Assembly (NCBI GenBank): GCA_036365145.1
Contig: JAEOAD010000202.1
Coordinates: 1-64,000 of the forward strand
From: Orientallactaga sibirica
Lineage: Eukaryota; Chordata; Mammalia; Rodentia; Dipodidae
Direction: 5' to 3'
Length of the DNA stretch: 64,000 bases
The notes beneath the pieces were generated by a model. It searched no databases. It was not told the origin of the DNA and saw only the letters and a list, made by a program, of their open reading frames with translations. Both the position numbers and the translations under genes were made by a program. Positions 34,501 through 49,500 of the stretch are shown here, in pieces (position 1 is the first letter of the stretch; each line of letters opens with the position of its first letter).

Positions 34501-37500
34501 TTCGGTTCTAGGAATCACTTGCTTTCCTACAAAGAAGGTTGAGTGCAGCAAGTTCAAACTTTCCTAGTTTGTGTAATCTAACAAGATGTACAAGTTAGTA
34601 GATTCGCCTCATTTCTAAAGTAGTTTCTTGAGAAAACAAACATCTTCATTGCCGAACAACATTGTACTGTGTGAAATAAGCTAATTCGGTTCTAGGAATC
34701 ACTTGCTTTCCTACAAAGAAGGTTGAGTGCAGCAAGTTCAAACTTTCCTAGTTTGTGTAATCTAAACAAGATAGTTAGTAGATTCGCCTCATTTCTAAAG
34801 TAGTTTCTTGAGAAAACAAACATCTTCATTGCATTAACATTGTACTGTGTGAAATAAGCTAATTCGGTTCTAGGAATCACTTGCTTTCCTACAAAGAAGG
34901 TTGAGTGCAGCAAGTTCAAACTTTCCTAGTTTGTGTAATCTAACAAGATGTACAAGTTGTTTTTGAGAAAACAAACATCTTCATTGCCTAACGTTGTACT
35001 GTGTGAAATAAGCTAATTCGGTTCTAGGAATCACTTGCTTTCCTACAAAGAAGGTTGAGTGCAGCAAGTTCAAACTTTCCTAGTTTGTGTAATCTAACAA
35101 GATGTACAAGTTAGTAGATTCGCCTCATTTCTAAAGTAGTTTTGAGAAAAAAACAAACATCTTCATTGCCGAACATTGTACTGTGTGAAATAAGCTAATT
35201 CGGTTCTAGGAATCACTTGCTTTCCTACAAAGAAGGTTGAGTGCAGCAAGTTCAAACTTTCCTAGTTTGTGTAATCTAACAAGATGTACAAGTTAGTAGA
35301 TTCGCCTCATTTCTAAAGTAGTTTCTTGAGAAAACAAACATCTTCATTGCCTAACGTTGTACTGTGTGAAATAAGCTAATTCGGTTCTAGGAATCACTTG
35401 CTTTCCTACAAAGAAGGTTGAGTGCAGCAAGTTCAAACTTTCCTAGTTTGTGTAATCTAACAAGATGTACAAGTTAGTAGTAGATTCGCCTCATTTCTAA
35501 AGTAGTTTTGAGAAAACAAACATCTTCATTGCCTAACGTTGTACTGTGTGAAATAAGCTAATTCGGTTCTAGGAATCACTTGCTTTCCTACAAAGAAGGT
35601 TGAGTGCAGCAAGTTCAAACTTTCCTAGTTTGTGTAATCTAACAAGATGTACAAGTTAGTAGATTCGCCTCATTTCTAAAGTAGTTTTTGAAAAAAACAA
35701 ACATCTTCATTGCCTAACATTGTACTGTGTGAAATAAGCTAATTTGTTCTAGGAATCACTTGCTTTCCTCTAGGAATCACTTGCTTTCCTACAAAGAAGG
35801 TTGAGTGCAGCAAGTTCAAACTTTCCTAGTTTGTGTAATCTAACAAGATGTACAAGTTAGTAGATTTCGCCTCATTTCTAAAGTAGTTTTGAGAAAACAA
35901 ACATCTTCATTGCCTAACATTGTACTGTGTGAAATAAGCTAATTCGGTTCTAGGAATACTTGCTTTCCTACAAAGAAGGTTGAGTGCAGCAAGTTCAAAC
36001 TTTCCTAGTTTGTGTAATCTAACAAGATGTACAAGTTAGTAGATTCGCCTCATTTCTAAAGTAGTTTCTTGAGAAAACAAACATCTTCATTGCCGAACAT
36101 TGTACTGTGTGAAATAAGCTAATTCGGTTCTAGGAATCACTTGCTTTCCTACAAAGAAGGTTGAGTGCAGCAAGTTCAAACTTTCCTAGTTTGTGTAATC
36201 TAACAAGATGTACAAGTTAGTAGATTCGCCTCATTTCTAAAGTAGTTTCTTGAGAAAACAAACATCTTCATTGCATTAACATTGTACTGTGTGAAATAAG
36301 CTAATTCGGTTCTAGGAATCACTTGCTTTCCAACAAAGAAGGTTGAGTGCAGCAAGTTCAAACTTTCCTAGTTTGTGTAATCTAACAAGATGTACAAGTT
36401 AGTAGATTCGCCTCATTTCTAAAGTAGTTTCTTGAGAAAACAAACATCTTCATTGCCTAACATTGAACTGTGTGAAATAAGCTAATTCGGTTCTAGGAAT
36501 CACTTGCTTTCCTACAAAGAAGGTTGAGTGCAGCAAGTTCAAACTTTCCTAGTTTGTGTAATCTAACAAGATGTACAAGTTAGTAGATTCGCCTCATTTT
36601 AAAGTAAAGTAGTTTCTTGAAAACAAACATCTTCATTGCCTAACATTGTACTGTGTGAAATAAGCTAATTTGGTTCTAGGAATCACTTGCTTTCCTACAA
36701 AGAAGGTTGAGTGCAGCAAGTTCAAACTTTCCTAGTTTGTGTAATCTAACAAGATGTACAAGTTAGTAGATTCGCCTCATTTCTAAAGTAGTTTCTTTGA
36801 AAAAACAAACATCTTCATTGCATTGAACATTGTACTGTGTGAAATAAGCTAATTCGGTTCTAGGAATCACTTGCTTTCTACAACAAAAGGTTGTTGTGCA
36901 GCAAGTTCAAACTTTCCTAGTTTGTGTAATCTAACAAGATGTACAAGTTAGTAGATTCGCCTCATTTCTAAAGTAGTTTCTTGAGAAAAAACAAACATCT
37001 TCATTGCCTAACATTGTACTGTGTGAAATAAGCTAATTCGGTTCTAGGAATCACTTGCTTTCCTACAAAGAAGGTTGAGTGCAGCAAGTTCAAACTTTCC
37101 TAGTTTGTGTAATCTAACAAGATGTACAAGTAGTAGTAGATTCGCCTCATTTCTAAAGTAGTTTCTTGAGAAAACAAACATCTTCATTGCCTAACATTGT
37201 ACTGTGTGAAATAAGCTAATAGGTTCTAGGAATCACTTGCTTTCCTACAAAGAAGGTTGAGTGCAGCAAGTTCAAACTTTCCTAGTTTGTGTAATCTAAC
37301 AAGATGTAGTAGTTAGTAGATTCATTTCATTTCTAAAGTAGTTTTGAGAAAAACAAACATCTTCATTGTTTAAACATTGTACTGTGTGAAATAAGCTAAT
37401 TGGTTCTAGGAATCACTTGCTTTCCTACAAAGAAGGTTGAGTGCAGCAAGTTCAAACTTTCCTAGTTTGTGTAATCTAACAAAGATGTACAAGTTAGTAG

Positions 37501-40500
37501 ATTTCCTCATTTCTAAAGTAGTTTTTGAAAAAACAAACATCTTCATTGTGAAATAACATTGTACTGTGTGAAATAAGCTAATTGGTTCTAGGAATCACTT
37601 GCTTTCCTACAAAGAAGGTTGAGTGCAGCAAGTTCAAACTTTCCTAGTTTGTGTAATCTAACAAGATGTACAAGTTAGTAGATTCGCCTCATTTCTAAAG
37701 TAGTTTCTTGAGAAAACAAACATCTTCATTGCTTTAACATTGTACTGTGTGAAATAAGCTAATTTGGTTCTAGGAATCACTTGCTTTCCTAAAAAGAAGG
37801 TTGAGTGCAGCAAGTTCAAAACTTTCCTAGTTTGTGTAATCTAACAAGATGTACAAGTTAGTAGATTCGCCTCATTTCTAAAGTAGTTTCTTGAGAAAAC
37901 AAACATCATTCAACATTGTAACATTGTACTGTGTGAAATAAGCTAATTCGGTTCTAGGAATCACTTGCTTTCCTACAAAGAAGGTTGAGTGCAGCAAGTT
38001 CAAACTTTCCTAGTAATTAACAAGTTCAAACTTTCCTAGTTTGTGTAATCTAACAAGATGTACAAGTTAGTAGATTCGCCTCATTTCTAAAGTAGTTTCT
38101 TGAGAAAACAAACATCTTCATTGCCTAACATTGTACTGTGTGAAATAAGCTAATTGGTTCTAGGAATCACTTGCTTTCCTACAAAGAAGGTTGAGTGCAG
38201 CAAGTTCAAAACTTTCCTAGTTTGTGTAATCTAACAAGATGTACAAGTTAGTAGATTCGCCTCATTTCTAAAGTAGTTTCTTGAGAAAACAAACATCTTC
38301 ATGCTAACAACATTGTACTGTGTGAAATAAGCTAATTAGGTTCTAGGAATCACTTTGCTTTCCAAAGAAGGTTGAGTGCAGCAAGTTCAAACTTTCCTAG
38401 TTTGTGTAATCTAACAAGATGTACAAGTTAGTAGATTCGCCTCATTTCTAAAGTAGTTTCTTGAGAAAACAAACATCTTCATTGCCTAACGTTGTACTGT
38501 GTGAAATAAGCTAATTCGGTTCTAGGAATCACTTGCTTTCCTACAAAGAAGGTTGAGTGCAGCAAGTTCAAACTTTCCTAGTTTGTGTAAGTAACAAGAT
38601 TGTGTAATCTAACAAGATGTGAGAAAACAAACAATTGCAAACATTGTACTTAGTAGATTCGCCTCATTTCTAAAGTAGTTTTTTGAGAAAAACAAACATC
38701 TTCATTGCTAACATTGTACTGTGTGAAATAAGCTAATAGGTTCTAGGAATCACTTGCTTTCCTACAAAGAAGGTTGAGTGCAGCAAGTTCAAACTTTCCT
38801 AGTTTGTGTAATCTAACAAGATGTACAAGTTAGTAGATTCGCCTCATTTCTAAAGTAGTTTCTTGAGAAAACAAACATCTTCATTGCTAACATTGTACTG
38901 TGTGAAATAAGCTAATTGGTTCTAGGAATCACTTGCTTTCCTACAAAGAAGGTTGAGTGCAGCAAGTTCAAACTTTCCTAGTTTGTGTAATCTAACAAGA
39001 TGTACAAGTTAGTAGATTCATTTCATTTCTAAAGTAGTTTTTGAGAAAACAAACATCTTCATTGCCTAACATTGTACTGTGTGAAAAATAAGCTAATTCG
39101 GTTCTAGGAATCACTTGCTTTCCTACAAAGAAGGTTGAGTGCAGCAAGTTCAAACTTTCCTAGTTTGTGTAATCTAACAAGATGTACAAGTTAGTAGATT
39201 CGCCTCATTTCTAAAGTAGTTTCTTGAGAAAACAAACATCTTCATTAACATTAAACATTGTACTGTGTGAAATAAGCTAATTCTAGGGTTCTAGGAATCA
39301 CTTGCAAAGAAAAACAAAGAAGGTTGAGTGCAGCAAGTTCAAACTTTCCTAGTTTGTGTAATCTAACAAGATGTACAAGTTAGTAGATTCGCCTCATTTC
39401 TAAAGTAGTTTCTTGAAAAAAACAAACATCTTCATTGCCTAACATTGTACTGTGTGAAATAAGCTAATTCGGTTCTAGGAATCACTTGCTTTCCTACAAA
39501 GAAGGTTGAGTGCAGCAAGTTCAAACTTTCCTAGTTTGTGTAATCTAACAAGATGTACAAGTTAGTAGATTCGCCTCATTTCTAAAGTAGTTTCTGAGAA
39601 AAAAACAAACATCTTTGAACATTAACATTGTACTGTGTGAAATAAGCTAATTCGGTTCTAGGAATCACTTGCTTTCCTACAAAGAAGGTTGAGTGCAGCA
39701 AGTTCAAACTTTCCTAGTTTGTGTAATCTAACAAGATGTACAAGTTAGTAGATTCGCCTCATTTCTAAAGTAGTTTCTTGAGAAAACAAACATCTTCATA
39801 ACATTAACATTGTACTGTGTGAAATAAGCTAATTCGGTTCTAGGAATCACTTGCTTTCCTACAAAGAAGGTTGAGTGCAGCAAGTTCAAACTTTCCTAGT
39901 TTGTGTAATCTAACAAGATGTACAAGTTAGTAGTTAGTAGATTCGCCTCATTTCTAAAGTAGTTTTTGAAAAAACAAACATCTTCATTGAACCTAACATT
40001 GTACTGTGTGAAATAAGCTAATTCGGTTCTAGGAGGAATCACTTCCTACAAAGAAGGTTGAGTGCAGCAAGTTCAAACTTTCCTAGTTTGTGTAATCTAA
40101 CAAGAAGATGTACAAGTTAGTAGATCATTTCATTTCTAAAGTAGTTTTTTGAGAAAACAAACATCTTCATTGCCTAACATTGTACTGTGTGAAATAAGCT
40201 AATTCGGTTCTAGGAATCACTTGCTTTCCTACAAAGAAGGTTGAGTGCAGCAAGTTCAAACTTTCCTAGTTTGTGTAATCTAACAAGATGTACAAGTTAG
40301 TAGATTCGCCTCATTTCATTTCTAAAGTAGTTTTTGAGAAAACAAACATCTTCATTGCATAACATTGTACTGTGTGAAATAAGCTAATCTAGGGTTCTAG
40401 GAATCACTTGCTTTCCTACAAAGAAGGTTGAGTGCAGCAAGTTCAAACTTTTTCCTAGTTTGTGTAATCTAACAAGATGTACAAGTTAGTAGATTCATTC

Positions 40501-43500
40501 CTCATTTCTAAAGTAGTTTCTTGAGAAAACAAACATCTTCAACATAACATTGTACTGTGTGAAATAAGCTAATTCGGTTCTAGGAATCACTTGCTTTCCT
40601 ACAAAGAAGGTTGAGTGCAGCAAGTTCAAACTTTCCTAGTTTGTGTAATCTAACAAGATGTACAAGTTAGTAGATTCGCCTCATTTCTAAAGTAGTTTCT
40701 TGAAAAAAACAAACATCTTCATTGCATTAACATTGTACTGTGTGAAATAAGCTAATTAGGGTTCTAGGAATCACTTTCTTACAAAGAAGGTTGAGTGCAG
40801 CAAGTTCAAACTTTCCTAGTTTGTGTAATCTAACTAGTTTGTGTAATCTGAGAAAACAAGATGTACAATTTAGTAGATTCGCCTCATTTCTAAAGTAGTT
40901 TCTTGAAAAAAAACAAACATCTTGTAATGGAAAACATTGTACTGTGTGAAATAAGCTAACTTGTTCTAGGAATCACTTGCTTCCTACAAAGAAGGTTGAG
41001 TGCAGCAAGTTCAAAACCTAGTTTGTGTAATCTAACAAGATGTACAAGTTAGTAGATTCGCCTCATTTTCTAAAGTAGTTTCTTGAAAAAACAAACATCA
41101 TCATTGAACATTGTACTGTGTGAAATAAGCTAATTCGGTTTCTAGGAATCACTTGCTTTCCTACAAAGAAGGTTGAGTGCAGCAAGTTCAAACTTTCCTA
41201 GTTTGTGTAATCTAACAAGATGTACAAGTTAGTAGATTCGCCTCATTTCTAAAGTAGTTTCTTGAAAAAAACAAACATCTCATTAACATTGTAACATTGT
41301 ACTGTGTGAAATAAGCTAATTCGGTTCTAGGAATCACTTGCTTTCCTACAAAGAAGGTTGAGTGCAGCAAGTTCAAAACTTTCCTAGTTTGTGTAATCTA
41401 ACAAGATGTACAAGTTAGTAGATTCGCCTCATTTCTAAAGTAGTTTCTTGAGAAAACAAACATCATCAACATTGTACTAACATTGTACTGTGTGAAATAA
41501 GCTAAGGTTCTAGGAATCACTTGCTTTCCTACAAAGAAGGTTGAGTGCAGCAAGTTCAAACTTTCCTAGTTTGTGTAATCTAACAAGATGTACAAGTTAG
41601 TAGATTCGCCTCATTTCTAAAGTAGTTTCTTGAGAAAACAAACATCTTCATTGCCGAACATTGTACTGTGTGAAATAAGCTAATTGGTTCTAGGAATCAC
41701 TTGCTTTCCTACAAAGAAGGTTGAGTGCAGCAAGTTCAAACTTTTTTCTAGGAATCACTTGATTTCCAAGTTCAAAAAGAAGGTTGAGTGCAGCAGTTTG
41801 AAAAACTTTCCTAGTTTGTGTAAACTAACAAGATGTACAAGTTAGTAGATTCGCCTCATTTCTAAAGTAGTTTCTTGAGAAAACAAACATCTTCATTGCC
41901 TGAACATTGTACTGTGTGAAATAAGCTAATTGCAAGTTCTAGGAATCACTTTTTTCCTACAAAGAAGGTTGAGTGCAGCAAGTTCAAACTTTCCTAGTTT
42001 GTGTAATCTAACAAGATGTACAAGTTAGTAGATTCGCCTCATTTCTAAAGTAGTTTCTTGAGAAAACAAACATCATTGAACATTGAACATTGTACTGTGT
42101 GAAATAAGCTAATTCGGTTCTAGGAATCACTTGCTTTCCTACAAAGAAGGTTGAGTGCAGCAAGTTCAAACTTTCCTAGTTTGTGTAATCTAACAAGATG
42201 TACAAGTTAGTAGATTCGCCTCATTTCTAAAGTAAAGTTTTCTTGAAAAAACAAACATCTTCATTGCCTAACATTGTACTGTGTGAAATAAGCTAATTAG
42301 GTTCTAGGAATCACTTGCTTTCCAAACAAAGAAGGTTGAGTGCAGCAAGTTCAAACTTTCCTAGTTTGTGTAATCTAACAAGATGTACAAGTTAGTAGAT
42401 TCGCCTCATTTCTAAAGTAGTTTCTTGAGAAAAAAACAAACATCTTCATTGCCTAACATTGTACTGTGTGAAATAAGCTAATTCGGTTCTAGGAATCACT
42501 TGCTTTCCTACAAAGAAGGAATCACTTGCTTTCCTACAAAGGTTGTTGAGTGCAGCAAGTCAAAACTTTCCTAGTTTGTGTAATCTAACAAGATGTACAA
42601 GTTAGTAGATTCATTCATTTCTAAAGTAGTTTTTGAGAAAACAAACATCTTCATGAAATTGTAACATTGTACTGTGTGAAATAAGCTAATCTTGGTTCTA
42701 GGAATCACTTGCTTTCCTACAAAGAAGGTTGAGTGCAGCAAGTTCAAACTTTCCTAGTTTGTGTAATCTAACAACAAGATGTAGTTAGTTAGTAGATTCA
42801 TTTCTCATTTCTAAAGTAGTTTCTTGAAAAAAACAAAAACATCTTGCCGAACATTGTCTAACATTGTACTGTGTGTGAAATAAGCTAATTGTTTCTAGGA
42901 ATCACTTGCTTTCCTACAAAGAAGGTTGAGTGCAGCAAGTTCAAACTTTCCTAGTTTGTGTAATCTAACAAGAACAGTTAGATGTCATTTCTAAAGTAGT
43001 AGTGAGAAAAAACATCCTCATTTCTAAAGTAGTTTCTTGAGAAAACAAACATCTTCAAAATAACATTGTACTGTGTGAAATAAGCTTAATTCGGTTCTAG
43101 GAATCACTTGCTTTCCTACAAAGAAGGTTGAGTGCAGCAAGTTCAAACTTTCCTAGTTTGTGTAATCTAACAAGATGTACAAGTTAGTAGATTCGCCTCA
43201 TTTCTAAAGTAGTTTCTTGAGAAAACAAACATCTTCATTGCCTAACATTGTACTGTGTGAAATAAGCTAATCGGTTCTAGGAATCACTTGCTTTCCTACA
43301 AAGAAGGTTGAGTGCAGCAAGTGCAGCAAGTCTAACAAAACTTTCCTAGTTTGTGTAACTAACAAGATGTACAAGTTAGTAGATTCGCCTCATTTCTAAA
43401 GAAAAGTTTCTTGAGAAAACAAACATCTTCATTGCCTAAACATTGTACTGTGTGAAATAAGCTAATTAGTTCTAGGAATCACTTGCTTTCCTACAAAGAA

Positions 43501-46500
43501 GGTTGAGTGCAGCAAGTTCAAACTTTCCTAGTTTGTGTAATCTAACAAGATGTACAAGTTAGTAGATTCTTCCTCATTTCTAAAGTTTTTTCTTGAAAAA
43601 ACAAACATCTTCAACATTGTAACATTGTACTGTGTGAAATAAGCTCTAGGTTCTAGGAATCACTTGCTTTCCTCCACAAAGAAGGTTGAGCAAGCAAAGT
43701 TCAAACTTTCCTAGTTTGTGTAATCTAACAAGATGTACAAGTTAGTAGATTCGCCTCATTTCTAAAGTAGTTTTTGAAAAAAACAAACATCATCATTGCC
43801 TAACATTGTACTGTGTGAAATAAGCTATCTAGGAATCACTTCTAGGAATCAGTGCAGCAAGTTTCCAAACAAAGAAGGTTGAGTGCAGCAAGTTCCAAAC
43901 TTTCCTAGTTTGTGTAATCAACAAGACAAGTTAGATTAGATTCATTTCATTTCTAAAGTAGTTTCTTGAAAAAAAAACAAACATCTTCATTGTGAACATT
44001 GTACTGTGTGAAATAAGCTAATTGGTTCTAGGAATCACTTGCTTTCCTACAAAGAAGGTTGAGTGCAGCAAGTTCAAACTTTCCTAGTTTGTGTAATCTA
44101 ACAAGATGTACAAGTTAGTAGATTCGCCTCATTTCTAAAGTAGTTTCTTGAAAAAACAAACATCTTCATTGAAACATTAACATTGTACTGTGTGAAATAA
44201 GCTATTTTCTAGGAATCTAGGAATCACTTGCTTTCCTACAAAGAAGGTTGAGTGCAGCAAGTTCAAACTTTCCTAGTTTGTGTAATCTAACAAGATGTAC
44301 AAGTTAGTAGATTCGCCTCATTTCTAAAGTAGTTTCTTGAGAAAACAAACATCTTCATTGCGAAATTGTTGTGTGTGAAATAAGCTACATTAGGAATCAC
44401 TTGCTTTGTACAAGAAATAAGCAGCAAGTTCAAACTTTCCTAGTTTAGGAATCACTTGCTCCTCACAAAGAAGGTTGAGTGCAGCAAGTTCAAACTTTCC
44501 TAGTTTGTGTAATCTAACAAGAAAAACAAGTTAGTAGATTTGCCTCATTTCTAAAGTAGTTTTTTGAGAAAACAAACATCTTCATTTTGAACATTGTACT
44601 GTGTGAAATAAGCTAAGAAAGTTCTAGGAATCACTTGCTTTAAACAAAGAAGGTTGAGTGCAGCAAGTTCAAACTTTCCTAGTTTGTGTAATCTAACAAG
44701 ATGTACAAGTTAGTAGATTCGCCTCATTTCTAAAGTAGTTTCTTGAGAAAACAAACATCTTCATTGCTAACATTGTACTGTGTGAAATAAGCTAATTAGG
44801 TTCTAGGAATCACTTGCTTTCCTACAAAGAAGGTTGAGTGCAGCAAGTTCAAACTTTCCTAGTTTGTGTAATCTAACAAGATGTACAAGTTAGTAGATTC
44901 GCCTCATTTCTAAAGTAGTTTCTTGAGAAAACAAACATCTTCATTGCCGAACATTGTACTGTGTGAAATAAGCTAAAGAAATAGTTTCAGCAAGTTTGAG
45001 AAAACAAACATCTTTGAATTTTCCTTAACATTGTACTGTGTGAAATAAGCTAATTCAAGTTCTAGGAATCAACTTTCCTACAAAGAAGGTTGCAGCAAGT
45101 TCAAACTTTCCTAGTTTGTGTAATCTAACAAGATGTACAAGTTAGTAGATTCGCCTCATTTCTAAAGTAGTTTCTTGAGAAAACAAACATCTTCATTAAA
45201 GAACATTGTACTGTGTGAAATAAGCTCTTTTCTGTTCTAGGAATCACTTGCTTTCAAACAAAGAAGGTTGAGTGCAGCAAGTTCAAACTTTCCTAGTTTG
45301 TGTAATCTAACAAGATGTACAAGTTAGTAGATTCGCCTCATTTCTAAAGTAGTTTCTTGAGAAAACAAACATCTTCATTGCATAACATTGTACTGTGTGA
45401 AATAAGCTAATTCGGTTCTAGGAATCACTTGCTTTCCTACAAAGAAGGTTGAGTGCAGCAAGTTCAAACTTTCTAGTTAGTTTGTAAATCTAACAAGATA
45501 GTTAGTTAGTAGATCATTTCTCATTTCTAAAGTAGTTTCTTGAAAAAAAAAATCTTCTTCGAACATTGTAACATTGTACTGTGTGAAATAAGCTAAGGGT
45601 TCTAGGAATCACTTGCTTTCCAAAGAAAAGAAGGTTGAGTGCAGCAAGTTCAAACTTTCCTAGTTTGTGTAATCTAACAAGATGTACAAGTTAGTAGATT
45701 CGCCTCATTTCTAAAAAGTTTTTGAGAAAAAAAACATCTTCATTTCAACATTGTACTGTGTGAAACATTGTACTGTGTGAAATAATTAATTTCTAGGAAT
45801 CACTTGCTTACAAAGAACAAAGAAGGTTGAGTGCAGCAAGTTCAAACTTTCCTAGTTTGTGTAATCTAACAAGATGTACAAGTTAGTAGATTCGCCTCAT
45901 TTCTAAAGTAGTTTCTTGAGAAAAAACAAACATCTTCATTGCCTAACATTGTACTGTGTGAAATAAGCTAATTCGGTTCTAGGAATCACTTGCTTTCCTA
46001 CAAAGAAGGTTGAGTGCAGCAAGTTCAAACTTTCCTAGTTTGTGTAATCTAACAAGATGTACAAGTTAGTAGATTCGCCTCATTTCTAAAGTAGTTAGAA
46101 AACAAACATCATTCATTTCTAACATTGTACTGTGTGAAAAAATTTGTTCTAGGAACATCTGAAAAAAAGGTTAACATTGTACTGTGTAAAAAAAGCTAAT
46201 TTAGTTCTAGGAATCACTTGCTTTCCAACAAAGAAGGTTGCAGTTCAAGTTTACAAAGTAGTTTGTGTAATTAACAAGATACAAGTTAGTAGATAAATTG
46301 CCTCATTTCTAAAGTAGTTTCTTGAGAAAACAAACATCTTCATTGTGAACATTGTACTGTGTGAAATAAGCTAATTGTTCTAGGAATCACTTGCTTTCCT
46401 ACAAAGAAGGTTGAGTGCAGCAAGTTCAAACTTTCCTAGTTTGTGTAATCTAACAAGATGTACAAGTTAGTAGATTCGCCTCATTTCTAAAGTAGTAGTT

Positions 46501-49500
46501 TCTTGAAAAAAACAAACATCTTCATTGCTAACATTGTACTGTGTGAAATAAGCTTTCCTACAAAGGTTCTAGGAATCACTTGCTTTCCAACAAAGAAGGT
46601 TGAGTGCAGCAAAGTCAAAGTTTTCCTAGTTTGTGTAACAAGAAGACAAGTTAGTACAAGTTATTTCTAAAGATTCGCCTCATTTCTAAAGTAGTTTCTT
46701 GAGAAAACAAACATCTTCATTGCTTCTTGGAACATTGTACTGTGTGAAATAAGCTAATTGGAGTTCTAGGAATCACTTGCTTTCCTACAAAGAAGGTTGA
46801 GTGCAGCAAGTTCAAACTTTCCTAGTTTGTGTAATCTAACAAGATGTACAAGTTAGTAGATTTGCCTCATTTAAAAAGTAGTTCTTGAGAAAACAAACAT
46901 CTTCATTGATTAACATTGTACTGTGTGAAATAAGCTAATTCGTTTCTAGGAATCACTTGCTTTCCTACAAAGAAGGTTGAGTGCAGCAAGTTCAAACTTT
47001 CCTAGTTTGTGTAATCTAACAAGATGTACAAGTTAGTAGATTCGCCTCATTTCTAAAGTAGTTTCTTGAGAAAAACATCATCATTGCCTAACATTGTACT
47101 GTGTGAAATAAGCTAATTGTGTTCTAGGAATCACTTGCTTTCCTACACAAAGAAGGTTGAATGCAGCAAGTTCAAACTTTCCTAGTTTGTGTAATCTAAC
47201 AAGATGTACAGTTTAGCAAGATTTCAAATTTTGTAGTTTGTGTAATCATTAACAACATTGTACTTTGTGAAAGTAGATTTCTGTTCTCATTTCTAAAGTA
47301 GTTTCTTGAAAAAACAAACATCTTCATTGTGAAAACATTGTACTGTGTGAAATAAGCTAGTTCAGTTCTAGGAATCACTTAACAAGCTTTCCAAAGAAAG
47401 AAGTTGAGTGCAGCAAGTTCAAACTTTCCTAGTTTGTGTAATAACAACAAGATGTTAGTAGATTTGCCTCATTTCTAAAGTAGTTTCTTGAGAAAACAAA
47501 CATCTTCTTGAAACATTGAAACATTGTACTGTGTGAAATAAGCTAATTTGGTTCTAGGAATCACTTGCTTTCCTACAAAGAAGGTTGAGTGCAGCAAGTT
47601 CAAACTTTCCTAGTTTGTGTAATCTAACAAGATGTACAAGTTAGTAGTATTCGCCTCATTTCTAAAACAAAGTTTCTTGAGAAAACAAACATCTTCAACA
47701 TTCAACGAACATTGTACTGTGTGAAATATTGTACGGTTCTAGGAATCACTTGCTTTCCTACAAAGAAAAGGTTGAGTGCAGCAAGTTCAAACTTTCCTAG
47801 TTTGTGTAACAAAGAAGTTAGTTGAGTGCAGCAAGTTCAAACTTTCTAGTTTTGTGTAATCTAACAAGATGTACAAGTTAGTAAACAATTTCTCATTTCT
47901 AAAGTAGTTTCTTGAGAAAACAAACATCTTCATTGCTAAACATTGTACTGTGTGAAATAAGCTAACAAAAGGTTCTAGGAATCACTTGCTTTCCTACAAA
48001 GAAGGTTGAGTGCAGCAAGTTCAAACTTTCCTAGTTTGTGTAATCTAACAAGATGTACAAGTTAGTAGATTCGCCTCATTTCTAAAGTAGTTTCTTGAAA
48101 AAAACAAACATCTTCATTGTTGTAACATTGTACTGTGTGAAATAAGCTAATTGGTTCTAGGAATCACTTGCTTTCCTACAAAGAAGGTTGAGTGCAGCAA
48201 GTTCAAACTTTCCTAGTTAGTTTGTGTAATCTAACAAGATGTTAGTAGTTAGTAGATTCGCCTCATTTCTAAAGTAGTTTCTTGAGAAAACAAACATCTT
48301 CATTTGAGAACATTGTACTGTGTGAAATAAGCTTCATTGTTCTAGGAATCAACATTACAACTGTTGTGCAGCAAATCAAACTTTCCTAAGTTTGTGTTCT
48401 AACAAGGAATCAAAGAAGAAACAAAGAAGGTTGAGTGCAAGTTCAAAAACTTTAGTTTTTGTAATCTAACAAGATTTACAAGTTAGTAGAAACTGTTCAT
48501 TTCTAAAGTAGTTTCTTGAGAAAACAAACATCTTCATTTTGTTGAACATTGTACTGTGTGAAATAAGCTTAATTCAAGTTCTAGGAATCACTTGCTTTCC
48601 TACAAAGAAGGTTGAGTGCAGCAAGTTCAAACTTTCCTAGTTTGTGTAATCTAACAAGATGTACAAGTTAGTAGATTCGCCTCATTTCTAAAGTAGTTTC
48701 TTGAGAAAACAAACATCTTCATTTAACATTAACATTGTACTGTGTGAAATAAGCTAATTCGGTTCTAGGAATCACTTGCTTTTCCTACAAAGAAGGTTGA
48801 GTGCAGCAAGTTCAAACTTTCCTAGTTTGTGTAATCTAACAAGATGTACAAGTTAGTAGATTCGCCTCATTTCTAAAGTAGTTTCAAGAAAAAAACAAAC
48901 ATCTTCATTGCCTAACATTGTACTGTGTGAAATAAGCTAATTCGGTTCTAGGAATCACTTGCTTTCCAACAAAGAAGGTTGAGTGCAGCAAGTTCAAACT
49001 TTCCTAGTTTGTGTAATCTAACAAGATGTACAAGTTAGTAGATTCGCCTCATTTCTAAAGTAGTTTCTTGAGAAAACAAACATCTTCATTGCATTTACTG
49101 TAACATTGTACTGTGTGAAATAAGCTAATTGGTTCTAGGAATCACTTGCTTTCCTACAAAGAAGGTTGAGTGCAGCAAGTTCAAACTTTCCTAGTTCTAA
49201 CAAATCTAACAAGATGTACAAGTTAGTAGATTCGCCTCATTTCTAAAGTAGTTTCTTGAGAAAACAAACATCTTCATTGCCTAACATTGTACTGTGTGAA
49301 ATAAGCTAATTTCTAGTTCTAGGAATCACTTGCTTTCCTACAAAGAAAAGAAGTTGCAGTGCAAAAGTTCAAAGTTTCCTAGTTTGTGTAATCTAACAAG
49401 ATAGTAGTTAGTAGATTCCTCATTTCTAAAGTAGTTTCTTGAGAAAAAAACATCTTCATTTAACATTGTACTGTGTGAAATAGTAGTTTGAATCACTTGA

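Larger units (their letters stand above)
28351..34940 (+). repeat. Satellite array block 4, mostly clean
   Basis: About 36 monomers, same strand and phase as the left blocks. The 181-bp form (gccgaac) dominates here, whereas the 180-bp form dominates 1-6 kb. Rare variants are shared with block 1, such as cattttcaaagtagtttcttgaaaac (30811 and near 5535) and tttctttgaaaac (29745 and near 7530), so the blocks belong to one array split by the mobile elements. From ~33000 small insertions begin (cgaacattaacattg at 33020 and 33560). Confidence 0.95.

Noticed and set aside
34692..34919. Repeated minus-strand open frames beginning MNLLHSTFFVGKQV (also at 18670, 47196, 52250, 54843, 57983, 60989)
   Set aside because: They are satellite monomers read through where an indel removes a stop; they differ in frame from copy to copy and have no conserved start context. 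Not protein genes.
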